Below are positions 35,216-47,409 of a stretch of DNA of 64,000 nt, in pieces (positions within the stretch are counted from its first letter, which is position 1; the number at the start of each line of letters is the position of its first letter). The stretch is from Pseudomonas bharatica CSV86 (lineage in GTDB: Bacteria; Pseudomonadota; Gammaproteobacteria; Pseudomonadales; Pseudomonadaceae): the NCBI RefSeq assembly GCF_000319305.2, contig NZ_AMWJ02000001.1, positions 682,001 through 746,000 on the forward strand, given 5' to 3'. A program made the translations under genes and the position numbers. The notes under the pieces are model-generated. The model did no database searches and was not told where the DNA came from. It saw only the letters and a program-made list of their open reading frames with translations.

Positions 35216-37672
35216 ATGAAGGGAAAACGGACGCTCGAAACGCCCAGGCTCCTGGGGCTCATCTGGCCATTCATTGCCGTGGTGCTGTTCCAGGCGCTGC
35301 TCGGCAGCATGAGCCTGTACGCCCTCTCGGCGATGCGCGCCTACGTGGCAGGGGAGAGCCTGTGGTCCAAGGGGCAGAAAGACGCCATCTATTACCTCAG
35401 CCTCTACGTCGATAGCCGCGACGAAGAGAATTTCCGCAAATATCGGCAGGCCTTTGCCATTCCCGAGGGCAGCCACCGCCTGCGCCTGGCCCTGGATCGC
35501 GATCCGCCGGACCTGGAGGGCGCGCGCCAGGGCATCCTGGCCGGCGGCAACCACCCGGACGATGTAGCCAGCGTGATCTGGTTCTACCTGAATTTTCGCC
35601 ATGTCAGTTATCTGGAAAAGGCCATCGATCGCTGGCAGGTGGGCGACAGCTTCCTGCAGGAACTGGACACCCTGGCCCGGGAAATCCACGCCGGCATTTC
35701 CGCTAACCGCGCCACGGCCCGGGACCTGGTGGACTGGAAACAGCGCATCGTGGCCATCAACGACAACGTCACGCCTGCCGCCCGGGCCTTCAGCGACGCC
35801 CTTGGCGAAGGTTCGCGGATGCTCCTGCGCTTGCTGCTGCTCACCAACCTGGCGACCGCCGCATTCCTGATCGCCCTGGCCTGGCTGCGTTCGAGCAAGC
35901 TGCTGGCTCAGCGCCAGGCTTTCGCCAGTGCCCTGCAGGTGGAAAAGGAGCGGGCGCAGATCACCCTGGCCTCGATTGGCGACGGGGTTATTACCACCGA
36001 CGTGGACGGGTGCATCCTTTATATGAACCCGGCCGCCGAACAACTCACCCATTGGGATGCGCTGCATGCCCAGGGCCTGCCCCTGGCGGCGCTGTTCAGC
36101 CTGCTCGACGACAATGCCGAAAAAGACAGGCTGACCCTTACCGAGCACATCCTCAACGGTGCGTTGAGCGGCGGTTCCGAACATGTCCGGCAGATCCAGC
36201 GCCTGGATGGCAGCACGGTGGCGGTGGCCCTGGTCGGCGCGCCGATCATCAGCGAAGGGCGCATCAGTGGCACTGTGCTGGTGCTGCACGACATGACCCA
36301 GGAGCGCCAGTACATCGCCAATCTGTCCTGGCAGGCGACCCACGATGCACTGACGGGGCTGTCCAATCGTCGCGATTTCGAATATCGCCTGGAGCAGGCC
36401 CTCGCCGAACTGGCCCGGCATAGCGGCCGGCATTCATTGATGTTCCTCGATCTCGACCAATTCAAGCTGGTCAACGACACCAGCGGCCATGCGGCCGGCG
36501 ACGAATTGTTGCGGCACATTTGCGCAGTGCTGCAATCGGCCCTGCGCGAGGGCGATGTACTGGCGCGGCTGGGCGGCGACGAGTTCGGCGTGCTGCTGCA
36601 TGATTGCCCGCCGGAACAAGCCGAGCGGATTGCCGAGAACCTGCGCCAGTCGGTGCAGAGCCTGCATTTCGTATGGAAGGGCCGGCCATTCATGAATACC
36701 GTGAGCATCGGCCTGGTGCACCTTAACCAGGCGCCGGAAACCCTGGAGGCGGCTCTGCGGGCGGCGGACATGGCCTGTTACATGGCCAAGGAAAAAGGGC
36801 GCAACCGGGTTCAGCTGTACCAGGCCGACGATACCGAGCTGTCGGTGCGTTTCGGCGAGATGGCCTGGATCCAGCGCCTGCATATCGCCCTGGAGGAAAA
36901 CCGCTTCTGCCTGTACGCCCAGGAAATCGCTGCCTTGCATCCGGAGGATGGCGGCGGACATCTGGAAATTCTCCTGCGCCTGCATGATGAAAGCGGCCGG
37001 ATAATCCTGCCCGACAGCTTCATTCCCGCCGCCGAGCGCTTCGGCTTGATCACGGCCCTGGACCGTTGGGTTGTCGGCAGCGTGTTCAAGGTGATCCGCC
37101 AGTGTCTCGACGAAGGTGCCGAAGGGCCGCTGGCCATATGCTCGATCAACCTTTCAGGCAACAGCATCGGGGATGACAAGTTCCTCGACTATCTGCGGCG
37201 GCAGTTCAGCGACTACGCCATCCCTCCTGAATTGATCTGTTTCGAAATTACTGAAACAAGCGCGATTGCCGATCTCGGCAGTGCCATTCGTTTTATCAAC
37301 GAATTGAAAGGATTGGGCTGCAAATTTTCCCTTGACGATTTTTGCGCCGGAATGTCGTCGTTCGCGTATCTGAAACATTTGCCTGTAGACTTCCTCAAGA
37401 TCGACGGAAGTTTCGTCAAGGATATGCTCGACGATCCGGTTAACCGGGCAATGGTCCAGGTGATCAATCACATTGGCCATGTCATGGGCAAGCGCACCAT
37501 CGCCGAGTTTGTCGAAACACCGCTGATCGAACAGGCTTTGCGGGAAATCGGTGTCGACTACGCCCAGGGCTTCCTGATCGAGCGGCCCCAGGCCTTTTCC
37601 GCCGCCAGCCTGAGGCGTCAGCGCGATGCGGCCAGGCCCATGCTGTTCGGCTCGCCGGGGACATTACGCTGA
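35216..37672 (+). CDS. Membrane-bound PAS-GGDEF-EAL cyclic-di-GMP protein
   Basis: An 818-residue signalling protein. Two membrane helices (about residues 12-30 and 203-222) bracket a periplasmic sensor. A PAS domain (about 240-355) precedes GGDEF (about 380-540), with intact ARLGGDEFGVLL and the RxxD inhibitory site (REGD) five residues ahead. The EAL domain (about 555-800) has LEILLRLHD in place of EAL but keeps the metal Glu, together with NLSGNSI, FEITETS, LDDFCAGMSSF, LKIDGSFVKD and QGFLIERP. Both synthase and phosphodiesterase activities are therefore possible. Start ATG 35216 after AAGGG. It lies 36 bases upstream of undA. Confidence 0.92.
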   Translation: MKGKRTLETPRLLGLIWPFIAVVLFQALLGSMSLYALSAMRAYVAGESLWSKGQKDAIYYLSLYVDSRDEENFRKYRQAFAIPEGSHRLRLALDRDPPDLEGARQGILAGGNHPDDVASVIWFYLNFRHVSYLEKAIDRWQVGDSFLQELDTLAREIHAGISANRATARDLVDWKQRIVAINDNVTPAARAFSDALGEGSRMLLRLLLLTNLATAAFLIALAWLRSSKLLAQRQAFASALQVEKERAQITLASIGDGVITTDVDGCILYMNPAAEQLTHWDALHAQGLPLAALFSLLDDNAEKDRLTLTEHILNGALSGGSEHVRQIQRLDGSTVAVALVGAPIISEGRISGTVLVLHDMTQERQYIANLSWQATHDALTGLSNRRDFEYRLEQALAELARHSGRHSLMFLDLDQFKLVNDTSGHAAGDELLRHICAVLQSALREGDVLARLGGDEFGVLLHDCPPEQAERIAENLRQSVQSLHFVWKGRPFMNTVSIGLVHLNQAPETLEAALRAADMACYMAKEKGRNRVQLYQADDTELSVRFGEMAWIQRLHIALEENRFCLYAQEIAALHPEDGGGHLEILLRLHDESGRIILPDSFIPAAERFGLITALDRWVVGSVFKVIRQCLDEGAEGPLAICSINLSGNSIGDDKFLDYLRRQFSDYAIPPELICFEITETSAIADLGSAIRFINELKGLGCKFSLDDFCAGMSSFAYLKHLPVDFLKIDGSFVKDMLDDPVNRAMVQVINHIGHVMGKRTIAEFVETPLIEQALREIGVDYAQGFLIERPQAFSAASLRRQRDAARPMLFGSPGTLR

Positions 37673-37708
37673 CGCTTCCATCCAGATCACAAGGACAAGG
37701 AGCTGACA

Positions 37709-38496
37709 GTGATTGATACCTTTACCCGGACCGGTCCATTGATGGACGCCACCAGTTATCCCCTCTGGGCCCAGCGCCTGATCCAGGAATGCGCACCGCA
37801 CAAGCGTCGTGTGGTCGAGCATGAGTTCTACCAGCGCTTGCGCGACGGTCAGGTTTCCAGCCGGACCATGCGTCAGTACCTGGTGGGCGGCTGGCCCGTC
37901 GTCGAGCAATTCTCGGTGTACATGGCGCAGAACCTGACCAAGACCCGTTACGCCCGTCATCCCGGCGAGGACATGGCGCGGCGCTGGCTGATGCGCAATA
38001 TCCGTGTCGAACTCAACCACGCCGATTACTGGGTGCACTGGTGCGAAGCCCACGGCGTCAGCCTTGAGGAGCTGCAGGCGCAGGAGGTGCCGGCGGAGCT
38101 CCAGGCGCTCAGTGATTGGTGCGTGCATACCTGTGCCGCGGACTCGCTGGTGGTGGCCATGGCGGCGACCAACTATGCGATCGAGGGGCGGTGGGCGAGT
38201 GGTCGGCGGTGGTCTGTTCGACCGACACCTATGCACAGGGCTTCCCCGAGGAAGGCCGCAAGCGCGCGATGAAGTGGCTGAAGATGCATGCCCAGTACGA
38301 TGATGCCCACCCGTGGGAAGCGCTGGAAATCATCTGCACCCTGGCGGGCAACAGCCCGGGCAAGGCCTTGCAGAATGAGCTGAAACGGGCGATCTGCAAG
38401 AGCTACGACTATATGTTCCTGTTCCTCGAACGCTGCATGCAGCTGGAACACAGTGAGTCTGGCCAGGACGACCGCCGTCGCGGGGCCCTGGCCTGA
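37709..38496 (+). CDS. undA: UndA non-heme iron oxidase, medium-chain fatty acid to 1-alkene (1-undecene), apparent 1-bp frameshift
   Basis: UndA converts lauric acid to 1-undecene with O2 and iron, as known in P. fluorescens Pf-5. The protein starts MIDTFTRTGPLMDATSYPLW, the UndA opening, from GTG 37709 with AAGGAG six bases upstream. Once the frame is restored the metal-binding residues of the heme-oxygenase-like fold fall at Glu101, His104 (VELNHADYW), Glu159 (NYAIEG), His194 and Asp198 (MHAQYDDAH). Those numbers match published UndA as remembered. The frame breaks just after Glu159: one G added to the GGGG run 38185-38188 gives EGAVGEWSAVVCST and a 262-residue protein. Automatic pipelines call this TenA-like. 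As read, it would be truncated and inactive. Confidence 0.85.
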
Positions 38497-38502
38497 GGCG
38501 TC

Positions 38503-39243
38503 TTACTGGGCGTTGAACGCCTGACCGTTGACCCCGGTGCTGTCCGGGCCCATCAGGTACAGATAGACCGGCATGATGGCCTCGGGCAGCGGGTTGTCCT
38601 GCGGATTTTCCGCAGGATAAGCCTGGGCCCGCATGCTGGTGCGGGTCGCGCCCGGGTTCACGCTGTTGGCCCGCACCGGGGCCACGCCTTCCAGTTCGTC
38701 CGCCAGGGTCTGCATCAGGCCCTCGGTGGCGAACTTCGACACGCCATAGGCACCCCAGTAGGCCCGGCCCTTGCGCCCGACGCTGCTGGAGGTGAATACC
38801 ACCGAAGCATCTTCCGACAGCTTGAGCAGCGGCAGCAGCGTCTGGGTCAGCATGAACATGGCGTTGACGTTGATGTGCATGACGCGCATGAAGTTATCGC
38901 CGCTCAGCTGTTCCAGCGGCGTGCGCGGGCCGATGATCGAAGCGTTGTGCAGCAGGCCGTCGAGGCGGCCGAATGCGTTCTCCACCATCACGGCCAGCTC
39001 GTCGTACTGGTGCGGCAGCGCGGTTTCCAGGTTGAACGGGATGACCACCGGTTGCGGATGGCCCGCAGCCTCGATCTCGTCGTAGACCGCGGCCAGGTTG
39101 GCCTCGGTCTTGCCCAGCAGCAGCACGGTGGCGCCACGGGCGGCGAACGCCTTGGCCGCTGCCGCACCGATCCCGCGACCGGCGCCGGTGACCATGATGA
39201 CCCGGCCTTTGAGCAGCTCTGGACGGGCGGTGTAGTCGAACAT
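38503..39243 (-). CDS. YciK-like short-chain dehydrogenase
   Basis: A 246-residue NAD(P)-dependent SDR. Cofactor motif TGAGRGIG at about residues 19-26, LLHNAS, catalytic Ser in VVFTSSSVGRKGR and Tyr-Lys in YGVSKFATEG. The N-terminus FDYTARPELLKGRVIMVTGAG and the C-terminal YLYLMGPDSTGVNGQAFNAQ are those of YciK. It is the last gene of a minus-strand series after mupP. Substrate unknown; its product is convergent with undA. Confidence 0.9.
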   Translation of the reverse strand: MFDYTARPELLKGRVIMVTGAGRGIGAAAAKAFAARGATVLLLGKTEANLAAVYDEIEAAGHPQPVVIPFNLETALPHQYDELAVMVENAFGRLDGLLHNASIIGPRTPLEQLSGDNFMRVMHINVNAMFMLTQTLLPLLKLSEDASVVFTSSSVGRKGRAYWGAYGVSKFATEGLMQTLADELEGVAPVRANSVNPGATRTSMRAQAYPAENPQDNPLPEAIMPVYLYLMGPDSTGVNGQAFNAQ

Positions 39244-39317
39244 GGGAATTGCCTCGAAAAGGAGTGTCTTCAGGCCACGCCGCAGCGTGGCCTATGGCAC
39301 ATAGGTGCCGCCTGTCA

Positions 39318-39343
39318 CTGTAGGAGCTGGCTTGCCTGCGATG
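39318..39343 (+). repeat. Single degenerate REP unit
   Basis: CTGTAGGAGCTGGCTTGCC followed by TGCGATGG keeps the core but has lost its tail and has no inverted partner. A small hairpin GGACCGC / GCGGTCC follows at 39343-39360. Lies in the 166-base spacer between mupP and the YciK-like gene. Confidence 0.7.
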
Positions 39344-39409
39344 GACCGCGCCAGCGGTCCCAAAGCATCCAGCACGAGCATCGCATACACCTATGCCTGG
39401 ATCGGGTGA

Positions 39410-40081
39410 TCAGCAGCCGCACAAGGCGCCGTCGAGCACCTTGCGCAGTTCCAGCGGGTGGTCGACCACCACGTCCGCGCCCCAGTTGTTAGGGTTGTCC
39501 TCGGGATGAATGTAGCCGTAGCGCACTGCGGCGGTGCGGGTGCCGGCGTCGCGCCCCGACTCGATGTCGCGCAGGTCGTCGCCGACGAACAGGACGCTGG
39601 CCGGATCCAGGCCGAGGGTCTTGCAGGCAAGGATCATCGGCTCCGGGTCGGGCTTGCTGTTCTTCACGTGGTCCGGGCAGATCAGCAGCGAGGAGCGCTC
39701 GGCCAGGCCCAGGCGCTGCATGATCGGCTCGGCGAAGCGTACCGGCTTGTTGGTCACGACGCCCCACAGCAATTTGCCGCGCTCGATGTCCTCGAGCAGC
39801 TCCTGCATGCCGTCGAACAGCTTGCTGTGCACCGCGCAGTCACGTTGGTAGCGCTCGAGGAATTCCAGGCGCAGGGCCTCGAAGCCAGGTGCGTCCGGGT
39901 CCATGCCGAAGGTCGCGGCGACCATCGCCCGGGCGCCGCCCGAGATCACGTCGCGGATGATCTTGTCGGGTACTGCCGGCAGCCCGCGCTCGGCGAGCAT
40001 CGCCTGGCTGATGGCGATGAAGTCCGGCGCCGTGTCGAGCAGGGTGCCGTCCATGTCGAAAAGTACTGCTCGCAAACGCAT
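39410..40081 (-). CDS. mupP: N-acetylmuramic acid 6-phosphate phosphatase MupP (HAD family)
   Basis: A 223-residue HAD hydrolase, with motif [15 protein letters not shown], motif II GVVTNKP, Lys in [11 protein letters not shown] and motif [18 protein letters not shown]. The gene was long annotated as phosphoglycolate phosphatase. In P. putida the gene at this position (beside ubiG) is MupP, which dephosphorylates MurNAc-6-phosphate in the AmgK-MurU recycling route and so contributes to fosfomycin tolerance. ATG 40081 is preferred because GAGGA lies six bases ahead; an ATG at 40087 overlaps the ubiG stop but is too close to that site. Confidence 0.87.
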   Translation of the reverse strand: MRLRAVLFDMDGTLLDTAPDFIAISQAMLAERGLPAVPDKIIRDVISGGARAMVAATFGMDPDAPGFEALRLEFLERYQRDCAVHSKLFDGMQELLEDIERGKLLWGVVTNKPVRFAEPIMQRLGLAERSSLLICPDHVKNSKPDPEPMILACKTLGLDPASVLFVGDDLRDIESGRDAGTRTAAVRYGYIHPEDNPNNWGADVVVDHPLELRKVLDGALCGC

Positions 40082-40083
40082 GC

Positions 40084-40782
40084 TCATTCCTCGCGCAGGG
40101 TCTGGATCATGTAGTTGACGTCAACGTCGGCGGCCAGCTTGTAGTGCTTGGTCAGCGGGTTGTAGGTCAGGCCGATGATGTCCTTGACGCTCAGGCCCGC
40201 CGCGCGACTCCAGGCGCCGAGTTCGGAAGGGCGGATGAATTTCTTGAAGTCGTGCGTGCCGCGGGGCAGCAGCTTCATGATGTATTCGGCGCCAATGATG
40301 GCGAACAGATAGGCCTTGGGGTTGCGGTTGATGGTGGAGAAAAACACCTGGCCACCGGGCTTGACCATCCTGAAGCAGGCACGGATCACCGAGGAGGGGT
40401 CGGGGACGTGCTCGAGCATCTCCAGGCAGGTAACCACATCGAACTGCCCGGGCATCTCTTCGGCCAGGGCCTCGGCGGTGATCTGCCGGTACTCGACCTT
40501 CACTCCAGACTCCAACTGGTGCAACTGGGCCACCGCCAGCGGAGCCTCGCCCATGTCGATGCCGGTGACGGTCGCGCCGCGCAGGGCCATGGCTTCGCTG
40601 AGGATGCCACCGCCGCAACCGACGTCGAGGACCTTCTTGCCGGCCAGGCTGGCCCGCTCGTCGATCCAGTTGACCCGCAGCGGATTGATGTCGTGCAGCG
40701 GTTTGAACTCGCTTTCGCGGTCCCACCAGCGATGGGCCAGGGCCTCGAACTTGGCGATTTCGGCGTGGTCGACGTTGCTCAT
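40084..40782 (-). CDS. ubiG: Ubiquinone biosynthesis O-methyltransferase UbiG
   Basis: A 232-residue SAM-dependent methyltransferase that performs both O-methylations of ubiquinone synthesis. The SAM loop [16 protein letters not shown] is near residue 55, with [14 protein letters not shown] after it and [15 protein letters not shown] for the post-I motif. The start ATG 40782 gives the family opening [21 protein letters not shown]. The gene lies 52 bases after mtaD, just ahead of mupP, and all are read on the minus strand. Confidence 0.95.
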   Translation of the reverse strand: MSNVDHAEIAKFEALAHRWWDRESEFKPLHDINPLRVNWIDERASLAGKKVLDVGCGGGILSEAMALRGATVTGIDMGEAPLAVAQLHQLESGVKVEYRQITAEALAEEMPGQFDVVTCLEMLEHVPDPSSVIRACFRMVKPGGQVFFSTINRNPKAYLFAIIGAEYIMKLLPRGTHDFKKFIRPSELGAWSRAAGLSVKDIIGLTYNPLTKHYKLAADVDVNYMIQTLREE

Positions 40783-40834
40783 GGAACTGTCCTCTGAAAC
40801 GGTGAAAATTCTGTGCGGCAGCATGGCTGCCGGG

Positions 40835-42166
40835 TCATTCGGCGAGGCCGGCGATACGTTTGCCCCAGGCCACTGCGCTGGCATGCAGGGCCTGCTCGTC
40901 CAGGCGGGTCAGGCGGCGCTCGTCGAGCAGCGCATTGCCCGCGACCCAGACATGCTTCACGCAGTCGCGGCCACTGGCGTAGATCAGTTGCGACACCGGG
41001 TCGTAGACCGGTTGCTGGGCCAGGCCGCTGAGGTCGAAGGCGACCAGGTCGGCTGCCTTGCCGATTTCCAGGGAGCCGGTAATGGCTTCGATTCCCAAGG
41101 CGCGGGCGCCGTTCAGGGTGGCCATGCGCAGGGCTCGATGGGCATCCAGGGCGCTGGCCGAGCCGGCCACGGCCTTGGCCAGCAGGGCGGCGGTGCGGGT
41201 TTCGCCGAGCAGGTCGAGATCGTTGTTGCTGGCTGCGCCATCGGTGCCGACGGCGACGTTCACTCCGGCCAGCCACAGGCGTTCCACCGGGCAGAAGCCG
41301 CTGGCCAGCTTTAGATTGGATTCGGGGCAATGCACCACGCTGGTGTTGCTTTCTACCAGCAATGCCAGGTCGTCATCGCTGACCTGGGTCATGTGCACGG
41401 CCTGCAGGTTGGGCCCGAGCAGGCCGATGCGGGCCAGGCGCTGCAAGGGCCGCTCGCCGCGCTGCTGCACGGCATCGTGGACTTCGCTGGCGGTTTCGTG
41501 GACATGCATCTGCACCGGCGCGTCCAGTTCGTCGGCCACGACCCGGACCTTTTCCAGGTTTTCGTCGTTGACCGTATAGGGCGCATGAGGGCCCAGGGCA
41601 ATGCGGATGCGCGGATGATGGCGCAGGCTGCCGAACAGCTCTATGCCCAGGTGCAGTGCTTCGTCGAAGGTGCGAGCGCCTGGGATCGGGAAGTCCAGCA
41701 GCGGCACGCAGATCTGCGCGCGCATGCCGCTGTCGTGCACGCATTCGCTGGCGATCTTCGGATAGAAGTACATGTCGCTGAAACAGGTGATGCCGCCCTT
41801 GAGTTGCTCGGCGATCGCCAGGTTGGTGCCGTCGCGCACGAAATCCTCATCGACCCAGCGGGCCTCGGCGGGCCAGATGTGTTCTTCGAGCCAGGTCATC
41901 AGTGGCAGATCGTCGGCCAGGCCACGGAACAGGGTCATGGCCGCGTGGCCGTGGGCGTTGATCAGGCCGGGTGCCAGCAGGCAGCCGGGCAGTTCGCGGA
42001 CTTCGGTCGCATTGAAGCGGCTGGTTTCGCTCCGCGGGCCAAGGAACACGATCCGGCCGTCGCGCACGCCCAGGGCGTGATCCTCCAGGACCACACCGGC
42101 CGGTTCGACAGGCACCAGCCAGGTTGGCAGGAGCAGCAGGTCGAGAGGGGTAGTGGACTTGGGCAT
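40835..42166 (-). CDS. mtaD: Amidohydrolase, 5'-methylthioadenosine / S-adenosylhomocysteine deaminase
   Basis: A 443-residue TRZ/ATZ family metal-dependent deaminase. Metal ligands appear in order: [13 protein letters not shown] (HxH), [12 protein letters not shown], and [16 protein letters not shown] (Asp). ATG 42166 starts [24 protein letters not shown]; the open frame extends further upstream but that part is AT-poor spacer with no ribosome site. In Pseudomonas this enzyme deaminates methylthioadenosine to methylthioinosine. The divergent mtnA acts further down the same methionine-salvage route, which supports the call. Confidence 0.87.
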   Translation of the reverse strand: MPKSTTPLDLLLLPTWLVPVEPAGVVLEDHALGVRDGRIVFLGPRSETSRFNATEVRELPGCLLAPGLINAHGHAAMTLFRGLADDLPLMTWLEEHIWPAEARWVDEDFVRDGTNLAIAEQLKGGITCFSDMYFYPKIASECVHDSGMRAQICVPLLDFPIPGARTFDEALHLGIELFGSLRHHPRIRIALGPHAPYTVNDENLEKVRVVADELDAPVQMHVHETASEVHDAVQQRGERPLQRLARIGLLGPNLQAVHMTQVSDDDLALLVESNTSVVHCPESNLKLASGFCPVERLWLAGVNVAVGTDGAASNNDLDLLGETRTAALLAKAVAGSASALDAHRALRMATLNGARALGIEAITGSLEIGKAADLVAFDLSGLAQQPVYDPVSQLIYASGRDCVKHVWVAGNALLDERRLTRLDEQALHASAVAWGKRIAGLAE

Positions 42167-42234
42167 TTGCACGGATTTCCCTGGTGCATGGGCGGATGGC
42201 GAAGTATACCCGAGCGTCCGCGCTTGGGGCTCGT

Positions 42235-42240
42235 TATAAT
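42235..42240 (+). promoter_or_regulatory. Consensus -10 box upstream of mtnA
   Basis: TATAAT lies 35 bases ahead of the mtnA ATG, in a GTTATAAT context. No good -35 is found at 16-18 bases, so the match is only half of a sigma-70 promoter. The 109-base spacer is shared with the divergent mtaD. Confidence 0.45.
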
Positions 42241-42275
42241 CGCCGGTTTTTGATGTCCGAATGACGGGGTGAGGC

Positions 42276-43352
42276 ATGCGCGATCGACTTCTGGCTGCAG
42301 AGAAAGCAAAGGCCATCGATTGGCGTGATGGCACTCTTTACTTGCTCGACCAGCGCGCGCTGCCTTTCGAGGAGGTGTGGCTGGCTTGCGCTGACGCTGC
42401 GGGTGTGGCTGAAGCGATCCGCTCGACGGTGGTGCGCGGGGCCATGGCCATCGGCATCAGCGCCGCTTATGGCGTGCTGCTGGGGTTGCGTTGGCGCCTG
42501 GCCGAGGGGGGCAACTGGCGTGATGCGCTGGAAGCCGATTTCACCGTGCTCAGCGAGGCACGGCCGAACGGCGTGGGTTTTTCCTGGGCCCTGAATCGCA
42601 TGCGCGAGCGCTTGCAGCGGCTACGCGAGGGCGACGATCCGTCGCAGGCGCTGGAGGCCGAGGCCCGCGCGATCCACGAAAGCGATCGCGAAGCCAACCT
42701 GACCATGGCCCAGCTGGGCATGGAACTGATCCGCAAGTACCAGGGCAGCGAGCAGACCGTGTTGACGCACAACAGCACCGGCGCGCTGGCTACCGGCGGC
42801 TTTGGCACGGCGCTCGGGGTGATCCGCGCGGCCTGGCTGGACGGCATGATCGAGCATGTCTACGTCGATGAGACCCGCCCTGGCCTGCAGGGCACCTGCC
42901 TGGCGGCCTGGGAATTGGCCAGCGAGGGCGTTCCGGCAATCGTCAGCGTCGATTCGGCCGCAGCCCACCTGATGAAGACCAAGGGCATTACCTGGGTGGT
43001 GGTCGGTGCCGACTGCATTGCCGCCAATGGCGACGTGGTCAGCAGGATTGGTACCTACCAGCTGGCGGTCAATGCGATGCATCACGGGGTGCGCTTCATG
43101 GTGGTGGCGCCGAGTGCGGCCATCGACCTGGGCCTGGCCAGTGGCGAAGACGTCGTGCTCGAGGAAGGTGAGGGTGCCGAGTTGCTGGGGATCGCCGGAG
43201 AGCGCATTGCAACTGGCGTCGAGGCATGCAACCCGTTGTTCGATGTGACCCCGGCGGACCTGATCGACGTGATCGTAACCGAGAAGGGGATCGTAGAGCG
43301 GCCGGATACGGCCAAGCTGGCGCAGTTGATGTGCCGCAAGCGCTTGCATTGA
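42276..43352 (+). CDS. mtnA: S-methyl-5-thioribose-1-phosphate isomerase MtnA
   Basis: A 358-residue isomerase of methionine salvage that turns the aldose phosphate into methylthioribulose-1-phosphate. The family segments are [36 protein letters not shown] (catalytic Cys replaced position typical of the family loop), [19 protein letters not shown] with its catalytic Cys, and [21 protein letters not shown] with catalytic Asp. ATG 42276. The length is normal. It stands alone between divergent mtaD and gyrA, 259 bases upstream of the latter. Confidence 0.93.
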   Translation: MRDRLLAAEKAKAIDWRDGTLYLLDQRALPFEEVWLACADAAGVAEAIRSTVVRGAMAIGISAAYGVLLGLRWRLAEGGNWRDALEADFTVLSEARPNGVGFSWALNRMRERLQRLREGDDPSQALEAEARAIHESDREANLTMAQLGMELIRKYQGSEQTVLTHNSTGALATGGFGTALGVIRAAWLDGMIEHVYVDETRPGLQGTCLAAWELASEGVPAIVSVDSAAAHLMKTKGITWVVVGADCIAANGDVVSRIGTYQLAVNAMHHGVRFMVVAPSAAIDLGLASGEDVVLEEGEGAELLGIAGERIATGVEACNPLFDVTPADLIDVIVTEKGIVERPDTAKLAQLMCRKRLH

Positions 43353-43611
43353 GTTCCATGCCGCAGGTGGCGCAGAGCCATTTTCGCCCGCGCCAGGCGG
43401 CGCTTTGCCATACTCCCATGCCCCCGCCGACTGTGATAACATCCGGCGGTTTCCAAGGGCGCCCAGCGGGGTGCTCTTCACTACGCAGATCCATGGCATA
43501 ACTCGTTGATTTGTCGTAAGTCGTCGCGCAGGAGGCCCTTCGCGGCGGCGAGCTTCGTTCGTCCCATATGGATGCGACGAAGTTTCACCAGAAAAAGGAA
43601 TCAGGCTTCTC

Positions 43612-46248
<2,637 letters not shown>

Positions 46249-46269
46249 GTGGTAGATGTGTGGAATACG

Positions 46270-46292
46270 GAAGCGGGGCTCGTCCCCGCTTC
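46270..46292 (+). terminator. Hairpin between gyrA and serC without a T-run
   Basis: GAAGCGGGG pairs perfectly with CCCCGCTTC around a five-base loop CTCGT. It starts 22 bases after the gyrA stop. No T-run follows, so it is more likely a partial terminator or mRNA-end barrier than a full stop, leaving some read-through to serC. Confidence 0.5.
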
Positions 46293-46323
46293 TGCCGTTA
46301 TCTTGAGCAGAGCGAGAGTGGAT

Positions 46324-47409
46324 GTGAGCAAACGAGCCTTTAACTTCTGCGCAGGCCCTGCTGCGCTTCCGGACGCTGTTCTGCAGCGCGCCCAGGCCGA
46401 AATGCTGGACTGGAACGGCAAAGGCCTGTCCGTCATGGAAATGAGTCACCGTAGCGACGACTACGTGGCCATTGCCCAGCAAGCCGAGCAGGACCTGCGC
46501 GACCTGTTGTCCATCCCCTCCAACTACAAGGTGCTGTTCCTCCAGGGTGGCGCCAGCCAGCAGTTCGCCGAGATCCCGCTGAACCTGCTGCCCGAGAACG
46601 CTACCGCCGACTATATCGAGACCGGCATCTGGTCGAAGAAGGCCATCGAGGAAGCGCGCCGCTTCGGCAACGTCAATGTCGCCGCCTCGGCCAAGCCCTA
46701 CGACTTCCTGGCCATTCCCGGCCAGAACGAGTGGAAGCTGACCCCGGGCGCCGCCTACCTGCACTACGCCTCCAACGAAACCATCGGCGGCCTGCAGTTC
46801 GACTGGGTGCCGCAGGCCGGTGACGTTCCGCTGGTGGTGGACATGTCTTCCGACATCCTTTCCCGTCCGATCGATGTCTCGCAGTTCGGCCTGATCTACG
46901 CCGGAGCGCAGAAGAACATCGGCCCGAGCGGCCTGGTGGTGGTGATCGTCCGCGAAGACCTGCTGGGTCGCGCCCGCAGCGCCTGCCCGACCATGCTCGA
47001 CTACAAGATCGCGGCCGATAACGGCTCGATGTACAACACTCCGGCTACCTATTCCTGGTACCTCTCCGGCCTGGTCTTCCAGTGGCTGAAGGAGCAGGGC
47101 GGCGTGGCTGCGATGGAGCAGCGCAACCGGGCCAAGAAAGACCGCCTGTACGGCTTCATCGACAAGAGCGATTTCTACACCAACCCGATCAGCGTCAATT
47201 CCCGTTCGTGGATGAACGTGCCGTTCCGCCTGGCCGACGAGCGTCTGGACAAGGCGTTCCTCGCCGGTGCCGACGCCCGTGGCCTGCTCAACCTCAAGGG
47301 GCACCGTTCGGTCGGAGGCATGCGTGCCTCGATCTACAACGCGCTGGGCCTGGAAGCCGTCGAAGCCCTGGTGGCCTACATGGCCGAATTCGAGAAGGAA
47401 CACGCCTGA
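46324..47409 (+). CDS. serC: Phosphoserine aminotransferase SerC
   Basis: A 361-residue PLP enzyme for the second step of serine synthesis, also used in pyridoxine synthesis. The PLP lysine lies in YAGAQKNIGPSGL. GGASQQFAEIPLN and SWMNVPFRL are substrate-site segments. The GTG at 46324 is chosen because it gives the family opening MSKRAFNFCAGPAALP; the frame is open further upstream but runs through the hairpin region. The stop TGA overlaps the pheA ATG by one base. Confidence 0.96.
   Translation: MSKRAFNFCAGPAALPDAVLQRAQAEMLDWNGKGLSVMEMSHRSDDYVAIAQQAEQDLRDLLSIPSNYKVLFLQGGASQQFAEIPLNLLPENATADYIETGIWSKKAIEEARRFGNVNVAASAKPYDFLAIPGQNEWKLTPGAAYLHYASNETIGGLQFDWVPQAGDVPLVVDMSSDILSRPIDVSQFGLIYAGAQKNIGPSGLVVVIVREDLLGRARSACPTMLDYKIAADNGSMYNTPATYSWYLSGLVFQWLKEQGGVAAMEQRNRAKKDRLYGFIDKSDFYTNPISVNSRSWMNVPFRLADERLDKAFLAGADARGLLNLKGHRSVGGMRASIYNALGLEAVEALVAYMAEFEKEHA

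Noticed and set aside
43353..43611. sigma-70 promoter for gyrA (TTGCCA ... GATAAC)
   Set aside because: The two boxes are 24 bases apart, too far for a sigma-70 promoter.
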